Shown: one piece after another, positions 39,701-49,700 of the stretch
Numbering within the stretch: position 1 is the first letter of the stretch
Layout of the letters: every line of letters starts with the position of its first letter
DNA from: Burkholderia sp. Ax-1724
GTDB lineage: Bacteria > Pseudomonadota > Gammaproteobacteria > Burkholderiales > Burkholderiaceae
Reading direction: 5' to 3'
DNA length: 64,000 nt
NCBI RefSeq assembly: GCF_011752995.1
Contig: NZ_VWWL01000003.1
Coordinates: forward strand, 124,001 to 188,000
The notes under the pieces: model-generated
The model's input: the letters and a program-made list of their open reading frames with translations, nothing else
What the model was told of the DNA's origin: nothing
Databases searched by the model: none
Position numbers and translations under genes: made by a program

Positions 39701-42700
39701 AGTTCGTCGCCCGAGCCGAATCCGAGCACGTCGGCGAGGTTGTCCGGATGAAAGCCGCCGCGCTTGACAGAGACGCCTTTCGGCAGTTTTTCTGCGGTGC
39801 CAGCGCCATATGCCGCGTCGACGTCCTTCGCGGACAGCTTGCCGATCTTGACGCCCTCGGCACCCTCCCCAAGCTGGCCGTTGCGCAGCGTTTCGAGTGC
39901 GGCGATATCCGGCCGAGCGTCGACCTCGCGCGTGACTTGCGCCTTCACTTTCGCTCGGTAGGCATCGTAGTCAGACTGGCGCTTCTTGCGCACATGTTCC
40001 ATCACCTTTGGCAGGAGCTCGCTGTCGGCTGCAGTGCCTGCAGCGTCGAGCGTCTTCTGATACTCGGCGAACTCGCGGTCCGTCATTCCGGCCGATGCTG
40101 GGTCGGTGAACGCCGCGCGAAGGTGCTGCGCACGCCGCGCGCTGTCGATTTCCTCATCGGTCGCGACGAGCCGGTCAAGCACACCGCGGATATCGTCGTT
40201 GATCGGCGTGTTCAGACTCGCGATCGATTTGTAGATCGTGGTCAGCCACGACTTGAACTTCGCGAATGCTCCGGCCAGCGCACTGCTCGGCGCTTTGCCC
40301 TCCATGAAGTAGGCTTCTGCCGCGCGCGCGAATTGCTCGTGGTGCTCGACCTCGATCTTCGACGCGTCGTCGACGCCCATCCACTTCGTGATGGTATCAA
40401 GGTCATCCTTCAGCGACTGCGGCGCATCGGGCCGCGCCGCGTCCGCGCGCATCTCTTCGAGCCAGAGGTGTCCGCTTTCATGGAGCAGCGTCGAGAGGTC
40501 GCGGCCGCGAAAGAGTTCGATCAGCGATTTGCCATTGCCCATCGTGATTGAGCCGCGGGCGTCCTCGGGCACCGCGTCGCCCTGCTCCTGATAGAACTTG
40601 GTCAGACGTTGGTCTATAATGTCCTCGGAGGCGCGGTCAGGCGAGTCACCCTGACCTTCCGTGCCGGCCGTGTTCGTCGTCGGGCCAGTGGCGTCTCCTT
40701 TCTCCTTCTCGTAGGCTGTTAGAAGCCACTTCTTGGCCATCCCATCCCACTGAAGTCGAACGGCGCCCTCATGGTCTGCCGATTCAAGCCTGGCGCGATT
40801 ATCGCTGCGCTTTACGACTTTCATCGACGAGACAATGTTCTGTAAGTCGTCGACCACTTCCGGGTGCCACTTCAGCAACTTGGCCAGTCCATAGCCATCG
40901 CTGTTACCAGTTCCCTCCTTACCCCAAGGCAGGTCGATGTCGCCGATCTCCGGATGATTTAGCGCGCTGATCGCCTCGCCCGTTTTCTGCTCCTTCAGAT
41001 GGTCGATCGCGCCTTTCGCGTCACCAGCGAACTGCTCATACATCGGGCCAAACGGACCCGTTTTAGCGTCCTGACGTAGCTCCGATGTCGGCTGGCCGTC
41101 GGCCGCCTTGATCTCGACGCCGGACTGCCTGTACAACTCCATCGGGTCGACGCCGAGACGCGCCGCGCGGGCGCCGTAGCGAGCCGCGAACAGGGACGCA
41201 TACTGTTGGGCAGCGTCGTCCGTAAAACCCGAGTCGCGAGACTGGCGCAGCACGTCGTCGAAAATCTGCCGGACCGGGTCTTCGGCGCCGACCAGTTGCT
41301 GCGCGTCGTTCGCGAGGCCCTCGCGAGACGACTGCATGAACGCCTTCGCGTCGTTCATCGACATGCCGTCCTGCCGCACGCGGATGTCGGGCAGCAGCTC
41401 GCGCGACACGTCGGTGCCGGCAACGTGCGTCAGGTAGCCTGCCGTCGGGATCACGACGTCGCCACCGAGCGGCAGCGCTTCATCGAGCTGCTTCTGCATG
41501 TCCGGCATCCAGCCGAATAGCGGGTCTGATTCTCCCGTCGGATCGACACCTTTCGACTGGTACAGCTGCGCGATGCGCTCGGCCGGCACGAACAGATTCT
41601 CGACCGGCGTGCCGTCGGTCTGCGACTGCATGAAGCTCTGGAATGCCTCCGGCGAACGCCCTCGGGTCACGCTTGCGGCCGCTCCGTCCTGCAGTTGCTG
41701 GAACATCGCGACGTCGTTCTGGGCCTGTCGCACTCGCATCATGTCGCCAGCGAAATGAATGCCGGCGCCGACGCCGTGCATACCGCCGAACAGCAGGGCG
41801 CCCGACTCGGCAGCGTCTGCGAGACGCGTGATTGCCTGCTGGCGCGTCGTCGGGTCATTGAACACCGTCTGGAAGTCGCCCGGGCTGATCTGCTTCGCGG
41901 CCTCCTCGCCAATGATCTGGGCGCCGTCCATCGCCGCATTCAATGCCGCGCCCTGAACGCCACCCTTCGCCGCCGCGAGCGCTGCCGTGCGTAGTGCAGC
42001 CGCGACCGTCGGACGCGTCATCGCCTCGCTGACGGCCTCAGAAACAAACGGCGCGATCGCGTCACTGCCGACCTTCGCGGCTGCACCGCCGCCGATCCCG
42101 GCCACGCCATAGGTCAGCGCACCCGCGAGCAGCGCGCCGATCTGCTTCGACGGCTCGGACAGTTCGGCGCCGCCGGCGCCGCGCACGTTCGTCAGCGCGC
42201 GATAGGTCAGGCCGGCGCTCACACGCGCCATGTCCGCCTTCATGCCGATCACGCCGCCGGCGATCGCGCCCGGGATCGCGCCAATGCCGGCCGCCCCCGC
42301 GCCGATTGCCGCGCCGCCGGCGGCCTCAGGCGCGCCCGAAACGATGTTGTCGATGAGGCCTGCCGCGAACGAGCTGAAGCTTTGCGCCGTACCGTACAGG
42401 CCTTGCGCGTGCGGCTGCTGCGCGAGGGTGTTTTCGGTCTGGGCGATCTGCTCGTCGGTATCGGGCGTCGGCATGCCGGCCACCCCAGCGGCCTGCTTCA
42501 TGTTGTATAGACGGCCGAGCTGGTTCTGCCCGATCGCCGACACGACGCCGCTTTTGATCGACGCCAGCGTCTTCGACACCATATCCAGCTTGTCGAAGTC
42601 GTCCTGCGCGACGCGCGCCGCCGGCGGGTTCGCCGCAACCCACTGCGCCAGCACAGGGTTGGCCTGCATGATCTGGCGATTCTGCTGGAGCTGAAGCTGC

Positions 42701-42987
42701 TGCTCGTACGACGGTAAACTGGCCTCGACAGCCGGTGCCGGCGCGCCGACCTGCGGCGCGATCTGCATCGCGCGCGCGGCCGCGTCAGGCTTCGAGGTTT
42801 GCGCGGCCAGCAGGTTGTCGGTCGCGGCGCGCTGCGTCGCCATGTCCATCTGCCGAATGATGTCGGTATACGGGTTGTCGCTCTGCTGGCCGGCCGCTGG
42901 CGCATCCTGGGTTGCGTTGGTTGCGGGCATCCCCGGCTGCGACACGGCGGCGTCCATCGATTGAATGATGTCGGCGTAATCTGCCAT
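36727..42987 (-). CDS. Giant internal virion / ejection protein with metallopeptidase motif (T7 gp16 position)
   Basis: A 2086-residue protein, the largest here, placed where T7-like phages encode the gp16 ejection protein. It begins with two copies of a Tyr-x-Asp-Ile-Ile-x-x-Met-Asp peptide (residues 4-12 and 40-48). Glycine/alanine-rich, membrane-compatible stretches lie at about 215-310. His836-Glu-Ser-Gly-His840 is a zincin-type HExxH motif. Long charged helical regions follow, with a conserved-looking C-terminus (about 1720-1930, GLGFRFTTMMIHGGSALSN; FTMFYSFWNHFYNRQR). It resembles large polyvalent proteins of phages and conjugative elements. Role in DNA ejection is inferred from position. 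Confidence 0.78.
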   Translation of the reverse strand: MADYADIIQSMDAAVSQPGMPATNATQDAPAAGQQSDNPYTDIIRQMDMATQRAATDNLLAAQTSKPDAAARAMQIAPQVGAPAPAVEASLPSYEQQLQLQQNRQIMQANPVLAQWVAANPPAARVAQDDFDKLDMVSKTLASIKSGVVSAIGQNQLGRLYNMKQAAGVAGMPTPDTDEQIAQTENTLAQQPHAQGLYGTAQSFSSFAAGLIDNIVSGAPEAAGGAAIGAGAAGIGAIPGAIAGGVIGMKADMARVSAGLTYRALTNVRGAGGAELSEPSKQIGALLAGALTYGVAGIGGGAAAKVGSDAIAPFVSEAVSEAMTRPTVAAALRTAALAAAKGGVQGAALNAAMDGAQIIGEEAAKQISPGDFQTVFNDPTTRQQAITRLADAAESGALLFGGMHGVGAGIHFAGDMMRVRQAQNDVAMFQQLQDGAAASVTRGRSPEAFQSFMQSQTDGTPVENLFVPAERIAQLYQSKGVDPTGESDPLFGWMPDMQKQLDEALPLGGDVVIPTAGYLTHVAGTDVSRELLPDIRVRQDGMSMNDAKAFMQSSREGLANDAQQLVGAEDPVRQIFDDVLRQSRDSGFTDDAAQQYASLFAARYGARAARLGVDPMELYRQSGVEIKAADGQPTSELRQDAKTGPFGPMYEQFAGDAKGAIDHLKEQKTGEAISALNHPEIGDIDLPWGKEGTGNSDGYGLAKLLKWHPEVVDDLQNIVSSMKVVKRSDNRARLESADHEGAVRLQWDGMAKKWLLTAYEKEKGDATGPTTNTAGTEGQGDSPDRASEDIIDQRLTKFYQEQGDAVPEDARGSITMGNGKSLIELFRGRDLSTLLHESGHLWLEEMRADAARPDAPQSLKDDLDTITKWMGVDDASKIEVEHHEQFARAAEAYFMEGKAPSSALAGAFAKFKSWLTTIYKSIASLNTPINDDIRGVLDRLVATDEEIDSARRAQHLRAAFTDPASAGMTDREFAEYQKTLDAAGTAADSELLPKVMEHVRKKRQSDYDAYRAKVKAQVTREVDARPDIAALETLRNGQLGEGAEGVKIGKLSAKDVDAAYGAGTAEKLPKGVSVKRGGFHPDNLADVLGFGSGDELVRALAGLEQQERDIRQTPGERRTARQYIIDRRTDFRMSEERPDILTDGSIRDEAIDAIHNQEMQKALQIELRTLGRRIHQEAFSADDARQWAKEQIAGKTVRDVQLTGKYSRAEAIAARRVEQALVDGDHAGAYVAKRQQVLNHHLFVAARNAAEEIQAGSKELNRYADRRTIKGMSQEYLDQIHALLDRFDFGDASQKEVARRRGLREWADRQRADGEEIYVPTELLNEAYRKHFSELTVDEFRGLRDTVENIAHIGKLKQTLLDGADERDFDSVVGEAVAAIDRLPSQSIPLERNPGEGGRGLDRINAKWLNAKISLRSLDASMLKVEQMVDWLDGHDSNGVFNRVVFRRLADAGVRENDLRSYVVSQMRELHDKLPASVTKDWLNRYELPELKDSRTGESSRMLKKDIIAMALNVGNDSNFAKLMEGEGWNRQSIWAVLNRHMTKADWDFVQGSWDLIETLWPEIEAMEKRLSGVAPDKVRATEVATPFGRYRGGYYPAIYDPLRAYDVELNRQKSSDRMFENNYIRATTDKGHTIERIQDYSNPLYLNLDVLPRHLTGVIHDLAYREAVMDADRFLSDERVRAAIESKMGREMYKQFRPWLQAIANDKVYDQRGLAWWDRAAHFARTNATIVGLGFRFTTMMIHGGSALSNSVGEIGPRWMASGIRAFDTPSKWASTRDFVFERSGEMRNRMNEVDRDVRDALREMETHGNQNPAQKAYDGARRFAYYGISMLDMGSAMPTWVGAYNKAMHEGMSEQDAVYSADKAVRNAHGGGGTKDLAAIQRGPEFQKLFTMFYSFWNHFYNRQRDIARRAGDAIDLARQGDYHAAARDFAMVAARSWFYFVIPQLIHAAFKPAASTQNDDGQSWASWAAEEIGLGLVSGVPVLRDIASAAASGRDYEATPAAQMVNSVLKSGKDIAAATGMSDHDVSDKWVKHAVQNAGYVFGLPTGQASGSVQFLWDVMHGDQDPKDVSDWLHGLAYGKVKE

Positions 42988-45288
42988 TTATTGATTGGCC
43001 TGGAACGGGTTGGAAACGGTCGACGTGACCGGCGCGGCGCCCGCGCGAGCGTTGCGCGGCTTCTTGCCAACAAGTTGCGATTGCGTATAGATCTGGTTGA
43101 TCAGTGTGTCGCTAGGCGTCTGTCCGGGGTGGGCCTGCTGGAACGCCGCGACGATCTTGTCCCGCTCGGCCGACGGTGCCGGAACCTGGAAATTCCCCGG
43201 GTCAGCCTGGAACGCGCGCGCCGGCGCGGGCCCGGACCACCAGAGATGGCCGGATGATTTGCTCGTGTCGACGCCCTGCTGTAGCAGCCCATTCGTCAGG
43301 TCGCGCAGTTCGCTGTCGTTCGGCGCACGCTTGTTCGCGGAATAGAAATCGTCGAGCGCCTGGGACATGCGGCCCGTGAACGTGTTGTAGTCCTGCACCT
43401 TGTCCGGCGAATCCTTTGCCGTCGGGATATGGACACCGGCTGCCATCAGTGGCGCACGCGCGATGGCCATGGCGTGCTCAAGGTTCATTGCCTTCGTTTC
43501 GTCGCGCTGCGCGCGGCCGGTCGCGGAGGCCTGCAGGTTGATCAGTTGTTCGGTGAAGCTGTGCGGCAACGTGTCGAAATACTTCGACAGATCTTCGTTC
43601 GCGAAAGCAGTCGGGTCATTCGCAGCCTCGCCTTTCAGGCGATATATCGTCGCAAGCGCCGCATAGTTGACCGGCGGATCGCTGTTCTTCGCGTTATGGT
43701 CGACGAGATCCATGATTCCGACCTGCTGTTCAGGTCGAAGCGTCGCCCACGCGTTTTTCGCATCCGGCGTCGAGAGCAGATCGGCCAGAGTGGTGGGCTT
43801 CGAGCCACCGCTCGATCCGATCGCGCTCGCAACCAGCGAGTCGCGAGCCGCCATCTGCTGACCCTGCTGGCCGGCCACGACCTTGTCCGTTTCATTGAAC
43901 AGGTTGCCGACGACTGCGTCGCGGAAGGTCGGATCGTTCGGATACAGGTTCGTCGCAAGGGTACTCGCCTGCGACTGCCAGTCGGACAGGTGAGCGCGCG
44001 GATCGTCGCTGGTCGGAGGCGTCCCGGCCTTCGGCGGTACAGCTGAGTTGATCTTCGAGACGTAAGCCTGCGTCTGCGCCGGCATCTTCGACACGAGTTG
44101 GGCGTCGTTGGCCGGCAAACCAGCCGACTGGGCGTTTTGCACCAGCTTGTCGACGTTGCCCGGTCCCCAGTTGTAGGCTGCGAGCGCCAGCGTCTGGTCG
44201 CCACCATAATGGGCGATCATCGCGTTGAGGTAGTCATGGCCGACCCGCGCGCGCTCCTCGGGGCTGTTGTCGGCTGCCGGACGAACGCCAAAACCTGGAC
44301 CCCAGTTCGTCGCGTCCATCACCTGCATGCTGCCCTTGGCCGTGCCCTGTCCTGCGACGTACGGTCCGACCGCCGACGGATTGCCACTCGACTCGGCTTT
44401 CATGACTGCATCGTGCAGTGCGGGCAGCGTCGCGCCGTCGACCGTCGCGCCGCCCTGCATGATGTTCGAAACGATGTTGCGCGCGAGCACCGGCTGAACG
44501 TTCGTCTTTAGATAGTTTTCCAGTTTCGGGCGATCCGCAGCGCTGATCTGCTGCTGGTTGTCGCTGTACATGTTTTGCGCGGCAACCGGGTCTTGCTGCG
44601 CGTAACGCATGATCCGTTGCTGCCACGCCTTGCTCACGTAGTCAGCCTGCTTCGCGGCGACCTGATCCGGCGACCAGCCCTGCAGTTCACCCATCTGCAG
44701 CGCCTCGTCCTTGACCGTCGAGATTGCCTGCCCGAACCGGTTATCGTCGTTGTAGTAGTTCGCGGCGACGTTCATTTCGAGGTTCGCGCGGGCGTCGGCG
44801 GTGCCGACCTGCCAGATCTTGTTCTGCTGGGCTGCGTGCTGCGCTCCGCTCGACAACGCATACTCGACGCGCTTCACTGCCGCGCCGTCGAACATGCGTT
44901 GCGCGGCCGGGTTCGGCAGTTGCGCGCGCGCGTCTGCATAGGCCTGCTGAACCGAGCTCTGGTAGTCCTGATAGCCGTCGACAGCGTCTTTGCCGAGCTT
45001 CGTGCCGTAACCGCTCTGCGGATCGAATTGCAGGTCGGTCAGCTTCGAGGCAAGCCCGATATCGGCGGTCTTCGCGAGGGTCTCGTTCTGCAGACCCTGA
45101 AATGCAATAGCGGCTTGCGACAGGGTGTTTGACGCCTGATCAGCGGCAGCACCGACACGCTGCGCGCCGACACCGATCTGTGCACCGAAAGCATCCGGCG
45201 ACGCCTGCACGGTGTCGTACGCCGCATGGACCTGGCCGAATTGCGTCTGCGTGGCTTGGACGGGAACTTGTGGCATAGCCTCACTCAA
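42988..45288 (-). CDS. Internal virion protein with SLT lytic transglycosylase domain (T7 gp15 position)
   Basis: A 766-residue virion protein predicted to cut peptidoglycan during DNA entry. The SLT domain lies at about residues 290-395: catalytic Glu299 in MKAESSGNP, then KGSMQVMDATNWGPGFGVR and LALAAYNWGPGNVDKL. The rest is mostly helical, Gln/Ala-rich, as in ejectosome proteins. The start overlaps the end of the gp14-like gene by four bases and its stop abuts the giant protein gene, so the three are translationally coupled. In T7 the transglycosylase is on gp16; here it is on the middle protein. Confidence 0.85.
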   Translation of the reverse strand: MSEAMPQVPVQATQTQFGQVHAAYDTVQASPDAFGAQIGVGAQRVGAAADQASNTLSQAAIAFQGLQNETLAKTADIGLASKLTDLQFDPQSGYGTKLGKDAVDGYQDYQSSVQQAYADARAQLPNPAAQRMFDGAAVKRVEYALSSGAQHAAQQNKIWQVGTADARANLEMNVAANYYNDDNRFGQAISTVKDEALQMGELQGWSPDQVAAKQADYVSKAWQQRIMRYAQQDPVAAQNMYSDNQQQISAADRPKLENYLKTNVQPVLARNIVSNIMQGGATVDGATLPALHDAVMKAESSGNPSAVGPYVAGQGTAKGSMQVMDATNWGPGFGVRPAADNSPEERARVGHDYLNAMIAHYGGDQTLALAAYNWGPGNVDKLVQNAQSAGLPANDAQLVSKMPAQTQAYVSKINSAVPPKAGTPPTSDDPRAHLSDWQSQASTLATNLYPNDPTFRDAVVGNLFNETDKVVAGQQGQQMAARDSLVASAIGSSGGSKPTTLADLLSTPDAKNAWATLRPEQQVGIMDLVDHNAKNSDPPVNYAALATIYRLKGEAANDPTAFANEDLSKYFDTLPHSFTEQLINLQASATGRAQRDETKAMNLEHAMAIARAPLMAAGVHIPTAKDSPDKVQDYNTFTGRMSQALDDFYSANKRAPNDSELRDLTNGLLQQGVDTSKSSGHLWWSGPAPARAFQADPGNFQVPAPSAERDKIVAAFQQAHPGQTPSDTLINQIYTQSQLVGKKPRNARAGAAPVTSTVSNPFQANQ

Positions 45289-45875
45289 CCATAATCAGCG
45301 GGGTTATCAAACGACGAGTCGTAGCTACTGCCGAATATGCCGTTCGTTTTGTAGCCTGCCCATTTGCCGGCGACGCTCGACGCACCGCTAACAATCGACG
45401 AGAATGCGCCGAGGTATCCGGCCGTTTTGGCGTTCGATGCCGAGGCCTCGTCGAGTCCCGCCTGCTGCGAGTAGCTCAGGCCCTGCAGCTGATAGCCATA
45501 CGCTTGCCGGGCCGCGTTGTTGCGGATCGTCATCGCATCTACATCACCAAGCTTCGCGGTGTCGCCCTGAATGCGCAGCGCGCTGCCGCTATCGAGATCG
45601 ACACCGTTCGCGGCCATCGCCGCGCGCTCGGCGCCGATCATCTGCGATGTCTGCGCCTGCTTCGCTGCAACCTGATTCTCGCCGTCGCTCTGCGCCTGCT
45701 TGGCGTAAGCGTTGGAGACGATCTGGTTGTTCCGGGCGACCTGAGCCTGATAGTCAGAGGCCGCACTCGCGGCCTGCCCCTGTTTGATCGCGCCGTACGC
45801 CGACGCGGCGGCGCCTGCGGCAGTCACGGCGAGACTGATTTCAGCGAGAGTGGCTGCCGAAATGCCGAATGACAT
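45285..45875 (-). CDS. Internal virion protein, T7 gp14-like
   Basis: A 196-residue protein with a hydrophobic Ala/Gly-rich N-terminal helix (residues about 8-30, LAEISLAVTAAGAAASAYGA), a long Gln/Ala-rich helix (QAQVARNNQIVSNAYAKQAQSDG) and GAERAAMAANGVDLDSGSALRI, the pattern of gp14-like ejection proteins that form the outer-membrane part of the injection channel. The C-terminus is Gly/Ser/Tyr-rich. Position ahead of the SLT protein supports the call. Confidence 0.8.
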   Translation of the reverse strand: MSFGISAATLAEISLAVTAAGAAASAYGAIKQGQAASAASDYQAQVARNNQIVSNAYAKQAQSDGENQVAAKQAQTSQMIGAERAAMAANGVDLDSGSALRIQGDTAKLGDVDAMTIRNNAARQAYGYQLQGLSYSQQAGLDEASASNAKTAGYLGAFSSIVSGASSVAGKWAGYKTNGIFGSSYDSSFDNPADYG

Positions 45876-45878
45876 TCG

Positions 45879-46325
45879 TTACCCCTTCAGCGAATTGTTA
45901 CGGAACTGCTCGTTTTCGGTACCGCCGAGCAGCTGCTGATTCGCGCTTTCCGTGAGATCGCGCGCGAGCCTGTCAAGGTCGGTCTCGTCCGTGGCATGCA
46001 CGGTCGTCCAGAACGTATCGACGTGCGCATAGCCAGCGCGCTTCGTTCCAGGCTTCGATCTGATGATCAACTGCAACGCGGTGATGCGCCGCACGCCTTC
46101 GTCTGTCGTCACGTCGATGTCGCCGGACACGATGCACAGGTGCTCTGTCTTATGCACTGCGCCGGTCAGCACGGTGCCAGCCGGGATGAACATCTGCCGT
46201 GCGTACAGGCCCGGCGCGAAGTGATGCCACACCGGACAATGAGCCTGCGGCAGCTTGCTCACCTCCTGTTCGAGGCGGTTCACGTACGCGACCATGTCGC
46301 GATCCATTACGTCCGTCAATTGCAC
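45879..46325 (-). CDS. Cupin-like phage protein
   Basis: A 148-residue protein. The centre (HHFAPGLYARQMFIPAGTVLTGAVHKTEHLCIVSGDIDVTTDEGVRRI) has the beta-barrel spacing of a cupin: GLYARQMFIPAGTVLTG as motif 1 with His residues, and SGDIDVTTDEG as the turn before motif 2. A helical N-terminal part precedes it. Such proteins occur in podovirus structural modules near the gp13/gp14 genes; function unknown. Overlaps the previous gene by ten bases. Confidence 0.68.
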   Translation of the reverse strand: MQLTDVMDRDMVAYVNRLEQEVSKLPQAHCPVWHHFAPGLYARQMFIPAGTVLTGAVHKTEHLCIVSGDIDVTTDEGVRRITALQLIIRSKPGTKRAGYAHVDTFWTTVHATDETDLDRLARDLTESANQQLLGGTENEQFRNNSLKG

Positions 46326-46780
46326 TCTCCGATTTCGAATCGATGAAACAGCGCACCAGCGGGCCCGATCGGCTCCGCGTCATGCACGACGAACCCCAAG
46401 CGCTTGAGCCACTTCACGCAGGTCACATAGCGCGCGTCGACGACGTTGTGCAGATACGGGAACTTGCCGCGCAGGTGGGCGAGATACGGCTTGCAGCCAC
46501 GCAGGAACGTGATGCGATGCTCGGCGACGAGATCAGTCGACAGCAGCCACGGCGAGCCCACATTGCCGATCAGCGACGTCGTGCCGATGCCAAACATGCA
46601 CGCCGGCTGATCGTCGACAAGCCACGTCCACGCATACAGCGACCACTCAAGCGAAATGCACAGCGCTTCGAGCGGCTCGACGTGCGCGAGCGCCCAGCAC
46701 TCCGCACAGTCGGCCGCGCGCATGCGCGGCGCCATCGCGGCAGCGTGTTCGAGAGTGGCCGGCACGACGCGCGATTCCAT
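46316..46780 (-). CDS. GNAT-fold phage protein, T7 gp13-like (internal virion / assembly)
   Basis: A 154-residue protein, MESRVVPATLEHAAAMAPRMRAADCAECWAL, with the layout of an acetyltransferase fold: beta strands WTWLVDDQPACMFGIG, a STDLVAEHRITFL helix and a C-terminal YLHNVVDARYVTCVKWLKRLGF. This matches the gp13-like family of podoviruses, which has the GNAT fold but is part of virion assembly. The ATG at 46780 overlaps the gp12-like stop (TGATG). An enzymatic role is possible but unproved. Confidence 0.7.
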   Translation of the reverse strand: MESRVVPATLEHAAAMAPRMRAADCAECWALAHVEPLEALCISLEWSLYAWTWLVDDQPACMFGIGTTSLIGNVGSPWLLSTDLVAEHRITFLRGCKPYLAHLRGKFPYLHNVVDARYVTCVKWLKRLGFVVHDAEPIGPAGALFHRFEIGECN

Positions 46781-49700
46781 CAGTTGTCCCCGATCGTGAT
46801 TTCCGGCATGACGCCCAGCACCGTTACCGGAAGCGGGTTGTCCTGCTGGATGCATACCTGACCGGTGAGGTCGTACAGCGGATCGAGCACAATCCGCTCG
46901 TCGCCCGTGATCAATTGAATGGGCTGCCCCATCGGCTGGGTGTTGCGCTCCTTGAATTCGTGCAGGCTGCTGAACGTCTGCCCGACCTTCATGCCGCGGC
47001 TGTTGAGCATGCGCACCGTGACCGCGCTGATCTTTTTGCGCTTGCTCTGGATCGTGGCGCCGCCCTGAATATCGAGGTACAGCGTCTTGAGCTGCGACTG
47101 ATACGGCAGGCCGACCACGACCGATGTCGCGGCGCGCGGCAGCGAGATCGACCCGTTCGAGACGACCTGCTGCGGCAATACGTTGCCGTCGGCCAGGATC
47201 GCGACGGTCTGCCCTTCGAGATGGTCAAGACCGTCCACCGCATTCACGGGAATGGTCAGCGACCAGTTGCCCGGCGACAGCGGCCACATCGAGCCGAGCG
47301 GTGTCGTCACGTTGACGACGATCTGGGTCGTCGACGGCACCGCCACAACCGTGCCCATGCCGTTCGCGGCGCGAAGAATCGCGCCCACATGCTGATCGCC
47401 GAACACCTGTACATCGGAATTCATGACGACTTGCGACTGCACGATCACGGTCGCGACGGCGCCGCTGCCGCTCGCATCGCTGATCACCAGATTCGGCCGG
47501 TTGACGACGGCGCCCGGCGCGGTCGGCGTGATGGTCGTGATGACGCCATCGGCGACCGTTGCGGTAAATGTGGCGCCGCTGCCGCTCGCATCGACGACGG
47601 TCGGCGCCGTGTAGTTCTGGCCGCCATTAACCAGATTGACGCCATAGATTCCCGGCGGCGCCGATACAGCCGTGGGCCACAGCGTGGCCGCGGGATACGT
47701 CAGCGGGTATTGGCGCCCGCAATCCACGAACCATGCCTTGCTCAGGTCGGCCGGCACGCCGACGGATGGGTCGCCGCCCATGATCCGGCTTGCCATGCGC
47801 TCGACGTATTGCACGATCTGTCCCTTGACCATGCGCTCGACGACGAAATAGACGGCGTTCTCGTTGCCCTCGGAGATCGAGCAGACGGATTTGAACAGGC
47901 CGTTCGTATCGTGGCGGCACCACGCGTAGACGTCCTGCTCCTTGATATAGGTGAACGACAGCAGCGCGCCGTCTTCGCGCACCGCCCAGATCACCTTGTA
48001 CGGCTCTTCCGAGTAAGCCCACTCGACGATCTGATGACCGTCAAACAGGTGTTTGGACAGCACCGTCATGTCGGTGCCGGTGTAGATGTTCACGTAGAAG
48101 TTGTACGAGAGGTCGCGCACCGTCGCGCCCTTCGCCTGCACGTACAGGATGTCGTAGTTGATGACGATCGGCGGAACGTCCGAGCAGCCGTTATAGGCCT
48201 GCGGCACCGCGTCGAACTGCGACGGCGTGATGACGCTCGACTGCGTGCCGCCGTCGATACGCCACGCGCCGCTCGCCGTGAGGGCGATCAGCGACGTCAT
48301 CGGCAACAGGTGCTTGATCGCGTTGACCTGCTGTGAGGCAATCGTCGCCTGAATCGCGTCGTCGTCCTTCGATGGGCTCGAATAGTCCATGTTCAGGAAA
48401 TCGCCCGACTTCGACAGGGAAAGACCATCAGGCTGATTCGCCATGCCGGCGAAAACCTGGCGCTGCTGGAAATACGTGCTCGCGCCGGGATTGTTGCCGT
48501 TCTCGAACGGGTTGTTTTCCTGCGGCGGGCAGTTCGAAAAATCCGGCGTGATGTTGTTGTCGACGAAAGTCATCGTCGAGCCCTGCGCGGTGACAGAGCC
48601 GATAAAGCCGAACAGCGCGCCGGTCGGCGGACTACCGCCTTCGACTTCGGCCGTCCGATAGATGTTGAACATCGTCGCGCCGTCTTCAGGCTCGATGGTC
48701 AGGACATTGGACGCGCCACCAACCCTAGACAGGGTCGCGCCGCTGCAACTGGCGACTGAAGACGGGAGGCTCTCCGTCGTGCCGTTTGCCCCGATCGTGG
48801 TCGCCACATACTGATACTCGGTCGGCGTGTGAGCGACGGTGCCGCTGGTGAACGCACCAAATCCAGCCAGACTGAGCTGCGTTCCGTCTGATTTCTGCAG
48901 GCAATAGGTTCCGTCGGTCTGCGCACTGACGATGGTGTATGTAATGCCGTTCAATGTAGCCCAATCGCCTGTGAGCAATAGCTGAACGTGATCGCCGTTT
49001 GCAAAGTCATTGTTCGGCGCGCGCATGTCACCGGGCGCTTCATTATTTGCATCCGCAATGGCGAACGACGTGGGCATGAACCCCGCAGTCGCCGTGATGC
49101 CGCTCGGTGCCGGCGTCTTCGACTGGAATGCAATTTCCGTGAACGTCCAGACCCAGTGCTGCGTTCGGGTCAGCTGATACGCGGGATAACTCGTATGCGT
49201 GAGCGTCATCACGTCGGCGCTCTGTACATACTTCAGCGTTGCAAGGTCAGCCGACGAATATGGAGTTTGCGCCGTGAAGACGCGCGCGATACTCCCGCTC
49301 GCGAATGGGCCAGCGCCCGTCGCGTCGATCGGGTTGCCGAACATGTCGGCCAGCGTGAAGGTGTTGCCCGAGACGTTCTGGACGAAGAACAGTCGGCCGT
49401 CGATCGCCATGCCCGGCGCGGCCAGTTCGACCGTGTCGCCATTTTCGAAATTATGTCCGTCAGCCTCGACCGCACACGGATCGGCATTCGAGACCGATTG
49501 CACCGTAAAGGCCGGCTCAAGCACCAGGCCGCCATTCATCACCACTCGCATCGTGCGGTTGCCGAACAGCAGCGCATACGTCTGCACCGTCGAGAACGTG
49601 AACGGGATCAGCCGGTTGGCAGTCGCGGCGCTCACGCATGGGCCGGTGAATGCCGTACCCGCGCGATTCGACGCACCACCACGGAAATCGACGAAGAAAT

